From positions 5,580,001 through 5,644,000 of the forward strand of contig VNWV01000001.1 in the NCBI GenBank assembly GCA_009801085.1: DNA of 64,000 nt, in the 5' to 3' direction. Position 1 is the first letter of the stretch. Each line of letters starts with the position of its first letter. Below the pieces are notes generated by a model. It was not told the origin of the DNA. It ran no database searches and saw nothing but the letters and a program-made list of their open reading frames with translations. Origin of the DNA: Lasiodiplodia sp. COLG20 (taxonomy: Eukaryota > Ascomycota > Dothideomycetes > Botryosphaeriales > Botryosphaeriaceae). A program made the position numbers and the translations under genes. Below are positions 1 to 11,066 of the stretch, piece by piece.

Positions 1-695
1 CGACGTCGCCACTTTTCCCGAAGATTTGCCTCGGCCGACGACGCTTGAGGCTAACCATTGATGTCATACAAGGAATTTTCTTCAAAATAGATATCAGGAA
101 AAACGAGAGATTGTTTCAATTCCTTTTATTTCCGCTCTGCTGATTTCATAGCAGCAGCCTCAAGAGCAGTGTCAATCTTTTAGCAACATCCACCAGAGCT
201 CATTCTTCTTCCAAGCACTGTCCCCCCTGCTCGAGTCAAGGAGTTCATTGTCATTGGCCAAGTGAAAGATAAGGAGGTTAATCAAGGTCCACGGCCGTGG
301 TATCAAGCCTTTTCAGGAACAGGAAAGGACTGGCGGCCCGAACGGCAAAGACTACGAAGAAAACAAAGCCTTAACGGCGCGTATAGCCGTCTAAACTCCG
401 TTGAACTGCGCCATTGACGAAAGCACGGATGGAATGCCGCATAATTTCAGACCTTCTGCAGGCCCTTGCTAAGATGGCGAGCTCGGCGAGCCCCACATTT
501 CCAGCAGATGTATGATGTTACCGATGGCAAGTCCTCTGATTTGCCTGCTACTAGCATAGTAAATGCCTGCTAAGCCCGAAAGACATAAGGTTAGCGACAT
601 ACAATCTTCTCTTTTGACTCAAGCAGTTAATATAAGTAGCCCCCCGTACTCGAATCTGAAAACCCAAGCAGGCCTCTTCTCATTTGTACAGCAAA
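1..695. other. Intergenic upstream region
   Basis: No supported gene is seen in this left edge. Short open frames here lack coding-like third positions or homology-like motifs. The right end is the promoter and 5' leader of the secreted propeller gene that starts at 696. Confidence 0.6.
631..638 (+). promoter_or_regulatory. TATA-like element upstream of the SMP-30-like gene
   Basis: The sequence TATAAGTA lies 58 bp before the ATG at 696 and is followed by a C-rich, pyrimidine-rich leader. This is a plausible core promoter; no transcript data were available. Confidence 0.4.
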
Positions 696-1769
696 ATGGT
701 CACCTTCACCAGCCTTTTCCGTCTTCTCCCCTTCCTCTCGCTATCCGCGGTGACAGTCGCACATCCTGTCTTCAATGATGTCGTTCCCAATGCCGCAAGC
801 ACCCACACGGTATACCAATACCCTCTGGGAACCTGGGTCGAAAACATCGCCGTACGCCGCAACGGCAACCTCCTCGTAACCTTCACGCAGCCGACACCAT
901 CCCTCCACGAAATCAACCCTTCCCATCCACCCAACACCACGGCCGACCCGGCAGCCACCCTCCTTCACACCTTCACCAACCACACCCAACTCACCGGCAT
1001 AACCGAGCTGGCCCCCGACGTCTTCGCCGTCATCGCCGACAACTCCGTCTACCGCATCGACCTCAGCACCAACGGCACCACCGCCGTCCCAATCATCACG
1101 CTCATCGCCAATCTCCCCACCGCCGGCCTTCTGAACGGCATGGCCACGCTGCCTACTTCGTCCACCCCTTCTTCCCTCCTCATCTCCGACTCGGAGCTGG
1201 GCCTGATCTGGCACCTCGACCCGCTCACCGGCGCCCACGCCGTCTTCTTCCAGCACAACGCGACCATGTCGCCCACGACCGACCTCGGCCTGCTGCTCGG
1301 CATCAACGGCCTGCGCTACGTCCCTCCCTCCTCATCCTCCTCCTCCTACTACTCCGGCAATGACAGCCTCGGCTACGCCTACTACGTCAACTCCCCGCGC
1401 CGCCTCTTCTGCCGCGTGCCCGTCGACCCCGCGACCGCGCAGCCGGCCGGCGACGCCGAGGTCGTGGCGCGGGGCCACCTGGCCGACGATTTCGCGGTGA
1501 GGCGCGAAGGAAGGGATGGCGAGATTGTCGGATACCTGGCTGGGCTGAACGACAATGTCATTACGCGGGTTGAGGCGGACGGGCGCAGCGCCGTTGTTGC
1601 GGGCGGCTTGAACAGCACGACCGTTGCTGGGGCGTCGTCGGCTGCGTTTGGGAGGACCGAGGGGTGGAAGGATACGTTGTTCGTGACGACGGGCGGTGCG
1701 AGCGCGGCGCCGGTGAATGGGACGTTTGTGGAGGGTGGAAAGGTTGTTGCGGTTAAGTTGGGGTTCTGA
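696..1769 (+). CDS. Secreted SMP-30/gluconolactonase-like beta-propeller protein
   Basis: This single-exon gene encodes 357 aa. It starts at the ATG at 696; the longer open frame begins at a TTG and is not used. The N-terminus is a hydrophobic signal peptide (MVTFTSLFRLLPFLSLSAVTVA) ending near residue 22, so the protein should be secreted. The mature part has repeated blade-like segments, for example a WVENIAVRRNGNLLVT stretch and GLLNGMATLP, as in fungal six-bladed SMP-30/NHL-like propellers often annotated as gluconolactonase-like. Several N-glycosylation sequons (NTT, NHT, NGT, NAT, NST) fit extracellular location. The substrate cannot be predicted; members of this fungal subfamily often have no known reaction. 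Third codon positions are strongly C-biased, which supports coding. Confidence 0.85.
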   Translation: MVTFTSLFRLLPFLSLSAVTVAHPVFNDVVPNAASTHTVYQYPLGTWVENIAVRRNGNLLVTFTQPTPSLHEINPSHPPNTTADPAATLLHTFTNHTQLTGITELAPDVFAVIADNSVYRIDLSTNGTTAVPIITLIANLPTAGLLNGMATLPTSSTPSSLLISDSELGLIWHLDPLTGAHAVFFQHNATMSPTTDLGLLLGINGLRYVPPSSSSSSYYSGNDSLGYAYYVNSPRRLFCRVPVDPATAQPAGDAEVVARGHLADDFAVRREGRDGEIVGYLAGLNDNVITRVEADGRSAVVAGGLNSTTVAGASSAAFGRTEGWKDTLFVTTGGASAAPVNGTFVEGGKVVAVKLGF

Positions 1770-2894
1770 GATTGAGTGAGATGCCATGGATATGCGTTAC
1801 AGATTCTATGTAAGAGGTATGCTTTAATGAGCTCTAGGATCAATTGATGTTTACTATACGAGATACAAACGCCAGTGTTTCTGACATGTGATGAGGCGGC
1901 TCGGGATAGACTTGTACAGTAAGATCTAATCTTTAAAGACGACTTTTAGTATCCGATAAGCTACAGCAGCTTCGAATCAGCACAACGACAAGACCTAGGA
2001 TTGCATTCCTTTTGCATGGTGTCCATTGGGGATCCGACACAGCTTTGTAATGACGTCGAACTCAACGGGATGCTCTGCCGCGCATCAGAACTTTATTTCA
2101 ATCCGGCAAGGGAATCTTTTTAACTTTCCCCGGAATGGTCCCGTTCTCTCCCAACCGATTGGAAAGTTGTGCGGGTTGCACCCTGGCTAAACATAGTACC
2201 GGTATAGGATTCTCCGGGGCGGGCGGGCGCAGTGTTCGCGGATGGGCCGGAGCAATTTTTCTTTTTTTTTCTCCTTTAGCGGATCCAAACCACGTGCTGA
2301 GAACGATCCGCTTCATGCTGAAACCCCCCATCGAAGCCTGCTAGACACTTCCCCAGACCGCTACGACAAGACCATCTCGAGCGGAGGAGTCCGACGGCGG
2401 CTGAAGATCGCTGGGGGACGGTGGGGCCTGACGTGCATTCGCTCCGCGCGACTGGTAAAAGACCGAGGAAAGCGTTCGGATAAGCTTATCCCAAACCAGC
2501 CTGGCGGACAAGCAAAAAAGTAAACCGTGTCGGTGGTTTCGACGCCAAAAGGAAGGAGATCCAAATTAAAGATGCCGTGGCGCTAATTAGCCCTGTCGTA
2601 AGAAAAAATAGACCGCGGGGCCACTCATCAGCAAAGGGGGCTTTTTTTCCGCCCCCAACTTCAGCTTTATTGCTTGTGATCATTCGCTCTCAACACCGCC
2701 CCGGATGTCCGTGTAAGCGGCCGCTCTTTCTGCCTAGGCGGGCTTGGCAAGTGGCCCCGGGGGAAATTGGAAGTACATAATGGCGGCGCATTCCTTGGTT
2801 CCCGCAAGTTGTTACATCCTTCTGCTGTTGTAGTGCGCGAAAGCGCGCTGCGGCTGTCTCCGGGAGATCAACTCACGACCCTTTCTCCGCAAAT
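1770..2894. other. Intergenic region
   Basis: This holds the terminator of the propeller gene and the promoter of the aspartic-protease-like gene. It contains a T-rich tract near 2261-2272. Only short frames without recognisable domains are seen on either strand. Confidence 0.6.
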
Positions 2895-4799
2895 ATGATT
2901 TCGAACAGACTAGCGACGCTTGCTTCGCTTACATCATGCGTCGCATTATCGCAAGCCGCCACTCCGTGGCCAATAACTTTTAGTTCTAATGAGACGGTTG
3001 GGCCCGACGGGCCGTGGAACGTAATCAGTATGTGGAACTCAAAGCTAACATCCTCAATACTGACAAGGTGCTGACTGAATTGAAGCATTCAACATCGATT
3101 TCCCAGACCAGGTACTTTACTCTCCTCGATTCTCCACTTTCTCGCGTTAACGTTCGAAACCAAGACACAATGGTTCCTCCCCTCCCTCCTCGAAACGTCC
3201 GTCATCGTCAACGCCAGCGCCTGCACCTCGCAGCAATCCAACTGCCAATCGCCGGCGACGGGCATGTGGAAGGGCAGCGGCGCGCAATCGCTGCGCGCCG
3301 CCATGAACAGCGCGTCCTTCGGGCCCGACGCGTGGAGCGACGGAGCCGGGATATACACGACGTCGGTCATGGGCCTCGAGGGCCAGCTGCGCTACGTGTC
3401 GGACCGCTTCACGCTGAATGATGACGGCAACACCGAGTACTTGAACATGGTCGCGACGGCCGTGGCGGACAATGTGTCGGTGACGTACCCGGGCGGGCAG
3501 GCGTACACGCTGGATGTTGGATATTTGTCGCTGTACGGCGGCGCAAACACGTTCAACTGGACGGCGGCCGATGGCGAGACGGCCGTGTCACAGAACCTGA
3601 CGCTGCCGCGCGCCTACAACCAGAGCGCCATCCCGAGCATCAGCTACGGCTTGCACATGGGGTCTGCGGCGCACGGCGTGCCGGGAAGCTTATACTGGGG
3701 CGGCTACGACCAGGCGCGCGTCATTGGCGATCCCGTATCCGCGGCCGCGGACAATGGCTTCTTCTCGCTGGTCGACGTGTCGTTGGGCGTGGAATCGGGC
3801 GAAAGCGCCTTGCTGAACACCACCTCGTCCTCGCTGACCGGCCTCCTCGACACCAGCAGCGGCAGCACGGCCGGCTCCCTCACCACCCGCGCAGACCCCG
3901 GCGTTCCGTACCTCTACCTCCCCGGCGACACCTGCGCCTCTGTTGCCGCGCACCTTCCCGTCAGCTACGACGCCGACTACGGGCTGTACATCTGGGACAC
4001 GGCCGCCGCGTCGTACGACAAACTGGTCACCTCTCCGCACCATCTCGCCTTCACCTTCTCTTCCAACACGACCATCGCCGTGCCCCTCGCCCTCCTCAAC
4101 CTCACCCTCAGCTCCCGCGTCACCGACTCCGCCGGCGGCTCGACCTACTTCCCGTGCCGACCCTATACGTCCGCGTCATCCGAGCAGCCCGAGGCCATCC
4201 TCGGTCGCGCTTTCCTGCAGGCGGCATTCCTGGCCCAGAACTGGCAGAGCGGCTCAGCGTGGTTGGCGCAGGCACCGGGCCCAGCGGGCATTAGTGGCAA
4301 CGGTGTGGCCGAGGAAGTCGTGGTAAAGAGCATCGGGGAGGCCGACACAGAGCTGACGCGGACGACTGGGGCGCCTGGGTGGGCTGAGACGTGGAAGGGC
4401 GTGTTGAGCGCGTTGGACGAGGATGGTGGATCGACGACGACGGATACAGGAAGTGATGATAGTGAAAGCGTGGAAGAGGGCTTATCAGCGGGTGCGAAAG
4501 CGGGGGTGGGCGTTGGCGCGGCGGTGGTGGTTGTGGGTGTTGTGTTGGGAGTGGTGTGGTGGTTGCGGAGGGGAAAGAAGAAGACTGCAGGCGCGGCCAT
4601 GGCGGCCGAGTTGGGATCGGGTCCGGAGCAACATCACCTGCAACAGCAGCAGCCGCTGTGGGGAACGCAAGGCGGCGAGCTGGCGGGAAGGGAGGTCGTA
4701 GAGATGCCTGGGGGCCACAAGTGGCCAGGGGAATTGGAGAGCTACCATCATGCAAGCGAGCTGGACGCAGGGCACCCGGGGGCAGGCAGGCCAGCCTAA
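2895..4799 (+). CDS. Membrane-anchored aspartic-protease-like protein (probable pseudo-protease)
   Basis: The model has exons 2895-3027 and 3112-4799 (606 aa). The intron starts GTATGT, has a CTGAC branch site and ends CAG. Residues 1-21 form a signal peptide, followed by the GPDGPWN motif seen at the start of a fungal peptidase-A1-like family. The ectodomain keeps family features: SISYGLHMGSA, a YWGGYD segment and the C-lobe ILGRAFLQAAFLAQNW. Near residues 507-530 is one transmembrane helix, followed by a ~75-residue Gln/His-rich cytoplasmic tail. The two catalytic D-T/S-G motifs of true A1 proteases are not visible; the second-lobe site reads YLYLPGDTCAS. It is therefore more likely a wall- or membrane-associated sensor or binding protein than an active protease (inference). 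The exact intron near the N-terminus is the least certain part. Confidence 0.8.
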
Positions 4800-4843
4800 A
4801 TTCGAGTCTGCAGGTTGAAGCCAACGTTTGGAAAGTCCACCGT

Positions 4844-6444
4844 TCAGGACACTGGGCCGCGGAGATGGCACTGGTTGACGTCGTACCTGGCTCTCATGCT
4901 GTAGAGGAACTTGCCGATGGTGACGCCGACTCCAGGGATGTCGAGGACGCGGCTAAGCAGTTCGTGGTCTTCCTTGTCCTCGGGACTCGTACCCGTTCTG
5001 CGGAGGACGGTCAAGGCCATGCCTATACTGAACGACGCCACATGAGCCCCGAACAGCCCGGCATCGGGCCCAAAGAAGTAAGAGGCCGAATGGGCGATCT
5101 TTCGAGCATAGACGCGCGGGTCGGTCCGAGGCGGCAGAGCAGCCGGCTGAATCGACGTCATGTTCGCAGATCGGAAGATGCTAAAAAGCATGATACAAGC
5201 CGCCCAGTAGAAATATATCAGCTGTGCGACGGCGAAGTTTCCCACCTGTTCTACATGGGCCACCTTGTCCACGTCGACGATGAACTTCATGTTCCTGACC
5301 CATTCCAAGAGGCGTTTGTCGGCGTCCCAGCATTCTTGGATGAGTGCTTCCCGGAGAACCTTCTTCACACCCTCCTCTTGCTCGCCCTCGGCAAAGTTAT
5401 CAAGTTTCTCCATGAGGGTTGGAAGATCGACCATGATGTCAAGAAGAGCATCCTTGGGGGTTTTCGGGATGACCTGCCAGGGTATTTCTTTCCATTCCGG
5501 CTCACTGAATATACTCTTCTTTCTTGATCTTGCAGCTTGGATCATCTGCAACAGTGAGTATCGTGCTCATAGAAGTCTTGGTATCTCGGCTCACCATAGA
5601 GAAGCGCCCGTCGACAAAAAGTTGATGGGCTTGGCCATGTATGTGTGCGTGCGGGCCTCTTGCCTGGAGGAGCACCAATTCACCCTTGATGTGGCTGCTC
5701 CAACTGCGCGCTTGGGCGGCATCGTCTCTATCATCGGCTCCAAAGAGGATCTACAAATATTAGGTTTTCGTCCATCGATGTCGCGAAGGGAAGATATACC
5801 TCAAACAGCCCCATTAGTTTGGAAGCGGCGACGAGCTCGTCCTTTTTCACTCTCTCGGGCGACTGTAGAGCGTAGGCCATCTCTCTCAAAGATCTGCCAT
5901 GAGATGCGTAACCCTGGTTCACCATCCAGGGATCGCCCCGTTGGCGACCAACAGTGGCCAGGCTCATGGCCAACAGCGCATGCTTAAGACAGTCTTCGCG
6001 GTGGAAAATGGAGTCGATGATACCAAGCCAGGAGCCAGTGGTAAATTGAGCGTTTGCAGAAGTAAAGGGCATGCCTTGTGGCAAGTAAGCCTCCCAAAAC
6101 ATACCGAGCGACTTCAGCTCGTAGGCGGTGCGGGTGAGTGCATCGGGCAGGACGATCTCGAGTGGCCGCTTGGGGGACGCAACCGGGATGCAACGCGTCG
6201 GAGGTGCGACGGTGGTTAGTGCGGATAACTGGGCGGTGCTGGTGTGGTTGATGAAGATTCGCTGCCTGTCGTAGCCGCCGCACTCCAAGCCGGACTTCAG
6301 GCACTGCCCGCACGCCGGCCGTTGGAGGTCGCACTGCCGGATTGCGTTAGCTTTGCGCGCTGTGGGGGATGAACAGGTACTGACGCCCTTCTTCCGCCGC
6401 CTGCACGTCGCACAGCCTTTGGATCTCCCAGGTACGCCAACCAT
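4844..6444 (-). CDS. Zn2Cys6 transcription factor
   Basis: Four exons in transcription order: 6444-6385, 6333-5800, 5750-5595 and 5545-4844 (483 aa). Introns are 51, 49 and 49 nt. Splicing the first intron reconstitutes a perfect binuclear zinc cluster near residues 11-38: C-X2-C-X6-C-X6-C-X2-C-X6-C (CATCRRRKKGCDLQRPACGQC and on). The intron falls exactly before the third Cys, as in many fungal cluster genes. The rest matches the fungal-specific C-terminal domain architecture, with a W-x2-H-x2-G element in exon 3 and hydrophobic helices in exon 4. It is a nuclear DNA-binding regulator; its targets are unknown. It ends 44 bp from the convergent aspartic-protease-like gene. Confidence 0.9.
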
Positions 6445-7133
6445 CTTGTGTCGCGCAGATTGCGTCTTGTTTAGGAAAGGGCGACGGGAGAATAATGTGG
6501 TGTTTCTGCGTTCATCGAGTCGTCATCCCGCTTTTGTGCGATCCTTCGTGCCTTCCTCAGCCTCCACTCGGTAAACTCTTTTCCCCACGCTGTCCAATGC
6601 GACTAGCTGTGCCCGTAGTGTCTGCGCGAACAGAGCGTCTTGTATTAACAATCAGTTATAGGCAGCGAGACCCTGAGGCTGCGCCTCAAAAGTCGATGAC
6701 GACACGGATGGGCTGGCTGCTTATCCACGTGTTGGAGCTAGGCGAAAACGGGAATCATTGTGCGCCGTCGGCCCCCACCACTCTCTCCCTTCCATCTTCA
6801 ACCACAGCCTACATATCACCGCCTGCTTTCTTGGCCTTCAAAAGCTCCACCTTGGCGCCAGAAATGCTGCCTTGCGTAACGCACGATCAAATGCACGATC
6901 ACTCCGAACTGTCAGATCCCCATTCCAAAAATACCTCTCTGGGCTTGGATGAATTCAGAAGCAATGCGCGCGCATCATGTCTATATCTCTATAAAACTCG
7001 TCCTTACCATAAGGTCGATATATCCATTGCATCACATCTCAACCTTGTAGTTACATTGTAGAAACCTTCACCAGCGTCCTGTGCACCTTTTTCCATACCT
7101 CCCCTTCACTTCCAATTTATTTCTCCCACAGCC
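6445..7133. promoter_or_regulatory. Divergent promoter between the Zn2Cys6 gene and the DUF2306 gene
   Basis: This 689-bp region separates two head-to-head genes. On the plus side a TATAAA lies at 6990-6995, about 140 bp before the ATG at 7134, followed by a C/T-rich leader. No conserved gene is seen inside it. Confidence 0.5.
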
Positions 7134-8468
7134 ATGGTTCAACCTACTCGGCCACCCAGCAACCGCTTCAACGCCCTCGCCCGTCGTATCTATAACCCCC
7201 TCGGCTTCAGCAAAGCCTACAACTTCATCCTTTTCTTCATCTTTAACGGTTAGCTCTTCCTGTTTTCCTTCTCACTCCATCTTCTCCAGATCCGAAAATC
7301 CAGCTAACCATCCGCAGGCGCCCTTCTCGGCTTCACTCTCGCACGTTTCCAATACCTCGACTTCAGCGGCGTCTTCTGCTCCGGCGGGGCCAACGGTGCC
7401 TCTCCAGGCGAATGCTACTACTACGTCCAAAACTTCTACCGAATCGGCATCACACTGCACCTCGGAGGGATCTTGCCCGCCGCGTTCCTCGCAACACTGC
7501 AGTTCGTGCCGGCTATCCGTCATAAAATCATCCTGTTCCACCGCATCAACGGATACATCATCATCCTGCTAGTGTTGGTTGCTAACGCAGGCGCACTGAT
7601 GATAGCGCGCCACGCTTTCGGCGGCGGGATGGACGTGCAGGCCGCGGTGGGCACGCTGGCCATCCTCACGACGGGCTCGCTGGTGCTGGCGTTCGTAAAC
7701 ATCAAAAGGTTGCAGATCGAACAGCACAGGGCGTGGATGCTGCGGGCGTGGTTTTACGTACGACATTTTCCCCCATTTCGCCCCCCAACGAGGCACTTCA
7801 TGAAAGCGTGTTCGCTGACTTCGAAACCAGCTCGGCGCCATCATCACAACCCGCCTCGTCCAGATCACCGCTGCGACCGCCGCCACCGCCAGCCGCAATT
7901 ACTTCATGGCTGAGCCTTGCGCGAAGCTTCTCTACACCTTCGACAACTCGACCCAAGGCCTGCTTGACGCGTTCCCCGACTGCGCCGACTACTTCTCCGG
8001 CCAAGACCCGGGCCGCTTCGCGCTCGTTCGCGCCGACATGGAAGGTGGCCCTAGCGGGCCGGCAAGCATCGGCGCGGCTTTGAGTGTTGGGTTCGGAATG
8101 TCGTTGTTCGTTGCATTGATAGTGCATGCAATTGGAGTGGAGGTTTATGTAAGTTGGTCCCTTTTTTTTTTTTCCTTCGCCATTTCTAGATGCGGCCGGG
8201 GTGACTCTTAGAAACGATATGCTGACGTTTGCAATTCTGTGACGAACAGCTCCGACTCACGCCGCGCGAGCACGAGAGACTGAGGAAAGTCTCGTACCAG
8301 AGGCAGCTGGAGGCCGGCATGAAGAACCCAGGGAGCGCCGGCTTGACTGCTGATAGGCTCGGCGATGCGGAGCCATGGGTGCCCGAGAGCGCAAGGGTGA
8401 TGGAGAAGCAACATCAGTCGCTTGCCAGTGATACATCGCTTTCTGGTGCGGGTGAGCAGGACCACTGA
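7134..8468 (+). CDS. DUF2306-type multi-pass membrane protein
   Basis: Four exons: 7134-7248, 7318-7757, 7831-8148 and 8250-8468 (363 aa). The hydrophobic segments FILFFIFNGALLGFTL, GGILPAAFLATLQF, IIILLVLVANAGALMIA, GTLAILTTGSLVLAFV and the late SVGFGMSLFVALIVHA suggest at least five membrane spans. The motifs HRINGY and QHRAWMLRAWFY are hallmarks of the DUF2306 family of predicted membrane proteins, which also resembles haem-binding four-helix membrane proteins. The C-terminal ~75 residues are hydrophilic and probably cytosolic. No biochemical function is established for this family. The GTACGA donor of intron 2 and GTAAGT of intron 3 both keep phase. Confidence 0.88.
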
Positions 8469-8790
8469 AGTGTCCAGGTGGATGCTGCGGAGGGAAATTG
8501 ATGCGATGGTTTCGGTTTACGATTTTCTTTTCTTAGAAGATAGATGGAGAGGACCAAGCAATGATGAGATGTTACCCTACGGCCACTCTATATTCCGCTT
8601 GATTTGACAGAACGCCGATCAATCATGTCGTATCTGCGTTCACGCAATTTTCTTGTGTGTGCGAATGAACGGACCCCCTCCTTGCTGGATAATGCTCCGG
8701 GAAAGCTCAGTAATCGTGAGCATGTCTCCATAAGCCATGTCGCTAGAATAGCGGCTATTTCCTTGCCGTCTTCCGCTCAGAACAGGTCCT
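8469..8790. other. Intergenic region
   Basis: Convergent 3' ends of the DUF2306 gene and the small membrane-protein gene. Nothing else is recognised. Confidence 0.6.
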
Positions 8791-8992
8791 TCACACCCGG
8801 CTCACTTGTTTGTCCTTCCGAGCAGTTTTGCAAAAATGAATTACCCCCAAAACAATTCCCATGCCAACGACGAATACGAGGAAGAAGATGACAATCTGAG
8901 CGAAGGTTTCCATCATAGCGGTCGTGAGGTCTATTCTCGACGTCAGTAGCGAACAACAGGTGTTTGAGAAGCAAGATGTACTCACAACTCAT
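8791..8992 (-). CDS. Small single-span membrane protein, 48 aa, with a 7-nt first coding exon
   Basis: Exon 1 is 8992-8986 (only ATGAGTT) and exon 2 is 8930-8791. The 55-nt intron has a GTGAGT donor, a CTGAC branch site and an AATAG acceptor. The upstream frame has a stop and no other ATG before this one. The product begins MSYLTTAMMETFAQIV, has one ~22-residue hydrophobic helix (IVIFFLVFVVGMGIVLGVIHF) and a short basic tail (CKTARKDKQVSRV). No family is recognised. The tail orientation and size resemble small organelle or ER assembly factors, but that is only an analogy. The gene would be missed by ORF-length filters. An alternative start at the internal ATGs (METF) would give a 40-aa protein without splicing. 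Confidence 0.55.
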
Positions 8993-9635
8993 CAATGTTC
9001 CAAGGTAATTTTGGTTCGGACGCCAAATGCAGAAGAATGTGTGCTTTCTTGTGTGGTATCAAGGCCGAGATGTGATAGAAAGCTTCGGATCGACAAGTTT
9101 GGAAAAATATGTCAAACGAGTGTGAGGAATCGGGTATCAAAAGGCGAAGAATGAGGCAAGAGAAAAGATCCCAAGTCAAGACGCAAAGCACCGTTTATGT
9201 AGATTTTTCTCTACCCCTCCATCAGGATTCATTGATAAATCATCCCGTTGGAAGGATGAGATACGAGCACTGTGGCGGCGAATGAAGGACTTCATAGACG
9301 TTGATTGAATGCGAAACGGCGTAAAGCGTATAGTTGTGGGGGCGAGCTGGGCGCAAAACGCAGTGCTGAAGGCGTAAAGCGTAAGGCGTAAAGCGCAACG
9401 CGGAAAGCGTATAGCGCGCAGCGGGACTTCCACCTGCCATCCTCTTTTAACAGGCCCACTTCCTCCACGCGACAAAACTTTCGAGCAACATCTCTTTGCA
9501 AATGGAAAAAGCAAAGTTTCTTTCGGGAAACAGAACCCTTTCGCCCCGTCGTTTCAATCTCGCGGTGTCAGTCCAGCAATGCCGCCGCTGGCTGTGCATA
9601 AATCCTGATTTCTCGGTAGTGCTGCTATCCTATTC
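8993..9635. other. Intergenic region with a degenerate short repeat
   Basis: No gene supported. It contains the GCGTAAA-type repeat block annotated separately, and is the downstream flank of the Upc2-like regulator. Confidence 0.55.
9311..9421. repeat. Degenerate GCGTAAAGCGTATAG-like minisatellite
   Basis: The 15-mer GCGTAAAGCGTATAG occurs at 9319-9333. Closely related units (GCGTAAAGCGTAAG, GCGTAAAGCGCAACG, GCGGAAAGCGTATAGCG) follow between 9372 and 9415. Units differ by point changes and small indels, so this is a decayed tandem repeat. Its function, if any, is unknown. Confidence 0.6.
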
Positions 9636-11066
9636 TCACGGAGGAAGCCACCCCGTCCGCTCCATTGGCCAGCGAATACAGTTTCTCCTCCCTGCTGACA
9701 ATGCATTCCAGATGCCAGACATGAGATGGTTCACCCAACCATCCAGCACCCACCAGGCCGAAAGCTCGTTCAAGAGTGCTACAAAGTACGCAAAAATTAC
9801 CAATGCCATCGGCTCGCGTTGCTGAATGCAAGGAATGAAGTCTTGCGGGATATTCAGGGCCCAGATGGTGAGGTTGAACTCGCCGTCGTGCTCGCCGCTA
9901 AACATGATTGTGAAACAACGAGCGAGGTTGTCGATGGCCGCGTTGTAGGGAGCATGCTGTGCACCACCTTCTGTGCTACCGAGCGCCTCATCGCAGAGCC
10001 TACGCAGGTCAGCAATAGGGTCGGGATCGGCAAGCTCCGCTGATTGGGCGAAGAAGCGGCGCGTTTTGAGGCTGGCGGTCTCGATCAGCTCTGCAAGAGG
10101 CCCGTGGCGCATTGCATCGATTCCCAGGATCATAAATGAATGGTAGCCTTTGTAGTATATGATCCACTCGGGAGGGTCGTGGCCTTGCTCGCTGAAGGCC
10201 AGAAAGTCGCCGGGAGTGGGTCCTTTGGCCAGCTTGTACATGCAGGACATCATGGAAAAAACGAAGAATGCGTGGTAGCTTTCGTCATTGACTTGGGGGA
10301 TCTGGGATGTGGTCATGGCAAAGCCTTGGTTCCAGTGGCGTTCGGACTCGAGTTTGTAAAACTGCTCGCGGCCGCGCTTGAAGCGCGAAAGGTGTATTGC
10401 AGACAGAGCGAGAACAGCATGTAGCACGAATGGGTGGGAAAACCCGATTTCTGGAACGCTCACCCGCCAGAAAGTGAGCACCGAGGCTATCCTTGAAACG
10501 AAAGTCGAGATGGACGGTGCGGTGGAATTTTGCCAAGCATGCAAAAGCTCCAGATCGGTAAGATTCAATGCAGGTGAATCAGATTGTATGCTAGCCGTAG
10601 AGGGCTGGATGTCGGAGACTTTTGGAGAACAGGGTGTTTCTAGGGCAACTGGAGCCTCAGACCGGCCCGGCCCCGCCAAAGTAGATGGTGACGGGGACGG
10701 CAACTGTTGACCATGCGGCTCAAGTGCATGATCATCCCCCGCAGATGCGGATGTGTCTCTCCGTAATTGGCCAATAGCCTTGTTCTTGTACTCGCAACAG
10801 ATATTGCGTCTCATGCAATTAGTGCATGCGGGTTCTCTTTCGTCACACTCGAAGACAATCAGCTAATCCATATCTTTGCTACAAGCGTGCGGCTGAATGC
10901 AGAGCAACTAGACATGTGCCAAGACGAAAAGCGAGATAACCCATAGTGAGCCATCAAAGGTCACACCTACCTTGATTCTCCGCCTTTTGCAAAATGCACA
11001 TCCCATACGCGACTTCTGGTGCGTTTTGCGCATCGCCTTGCCACCGGCCTTACCTGCGGCTGGCAT
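9636..11066 (-). CDS. Upc2-like Zn2Cys6 transcription factor
   Basis: Exons 11066-10971 and 10847-9636 (435 aa), with an intron of 123 nt, GTAGGT donor. Splicing creates a clean zinc cluster at residues ~23-50: CAFCKRRRIKCDEREPAC and on to TNCMRRNICC, spacing C-X2-C-X6-C-X6-C-X2-C-X6-C. The N-terminus KTHQKSRMGC matches the sterol-uptake-regulator (Upc2/Ecm22) class. The C-terminal hallmark of that class, a W..GW..HL....W and IRWP...GW pattern, is present (WWVLDGWVNHL, IRWPMERTGWLPP). Many filamentous-fungal relatives are not sterol regulators, so the ligand is open. The first ATG of the longer open frame (about 11252) is less likely because MPAAGKAGGKAMRKTHQKSR is the family-like start. Confidence 0.9.

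Noticed and set aside
4556..5527. 323-codon plus-strand open frame
   Set aside because: It spans the 3' ends of two convergent genes and is antisense to the last exon of a Zn2Cys6 gene.
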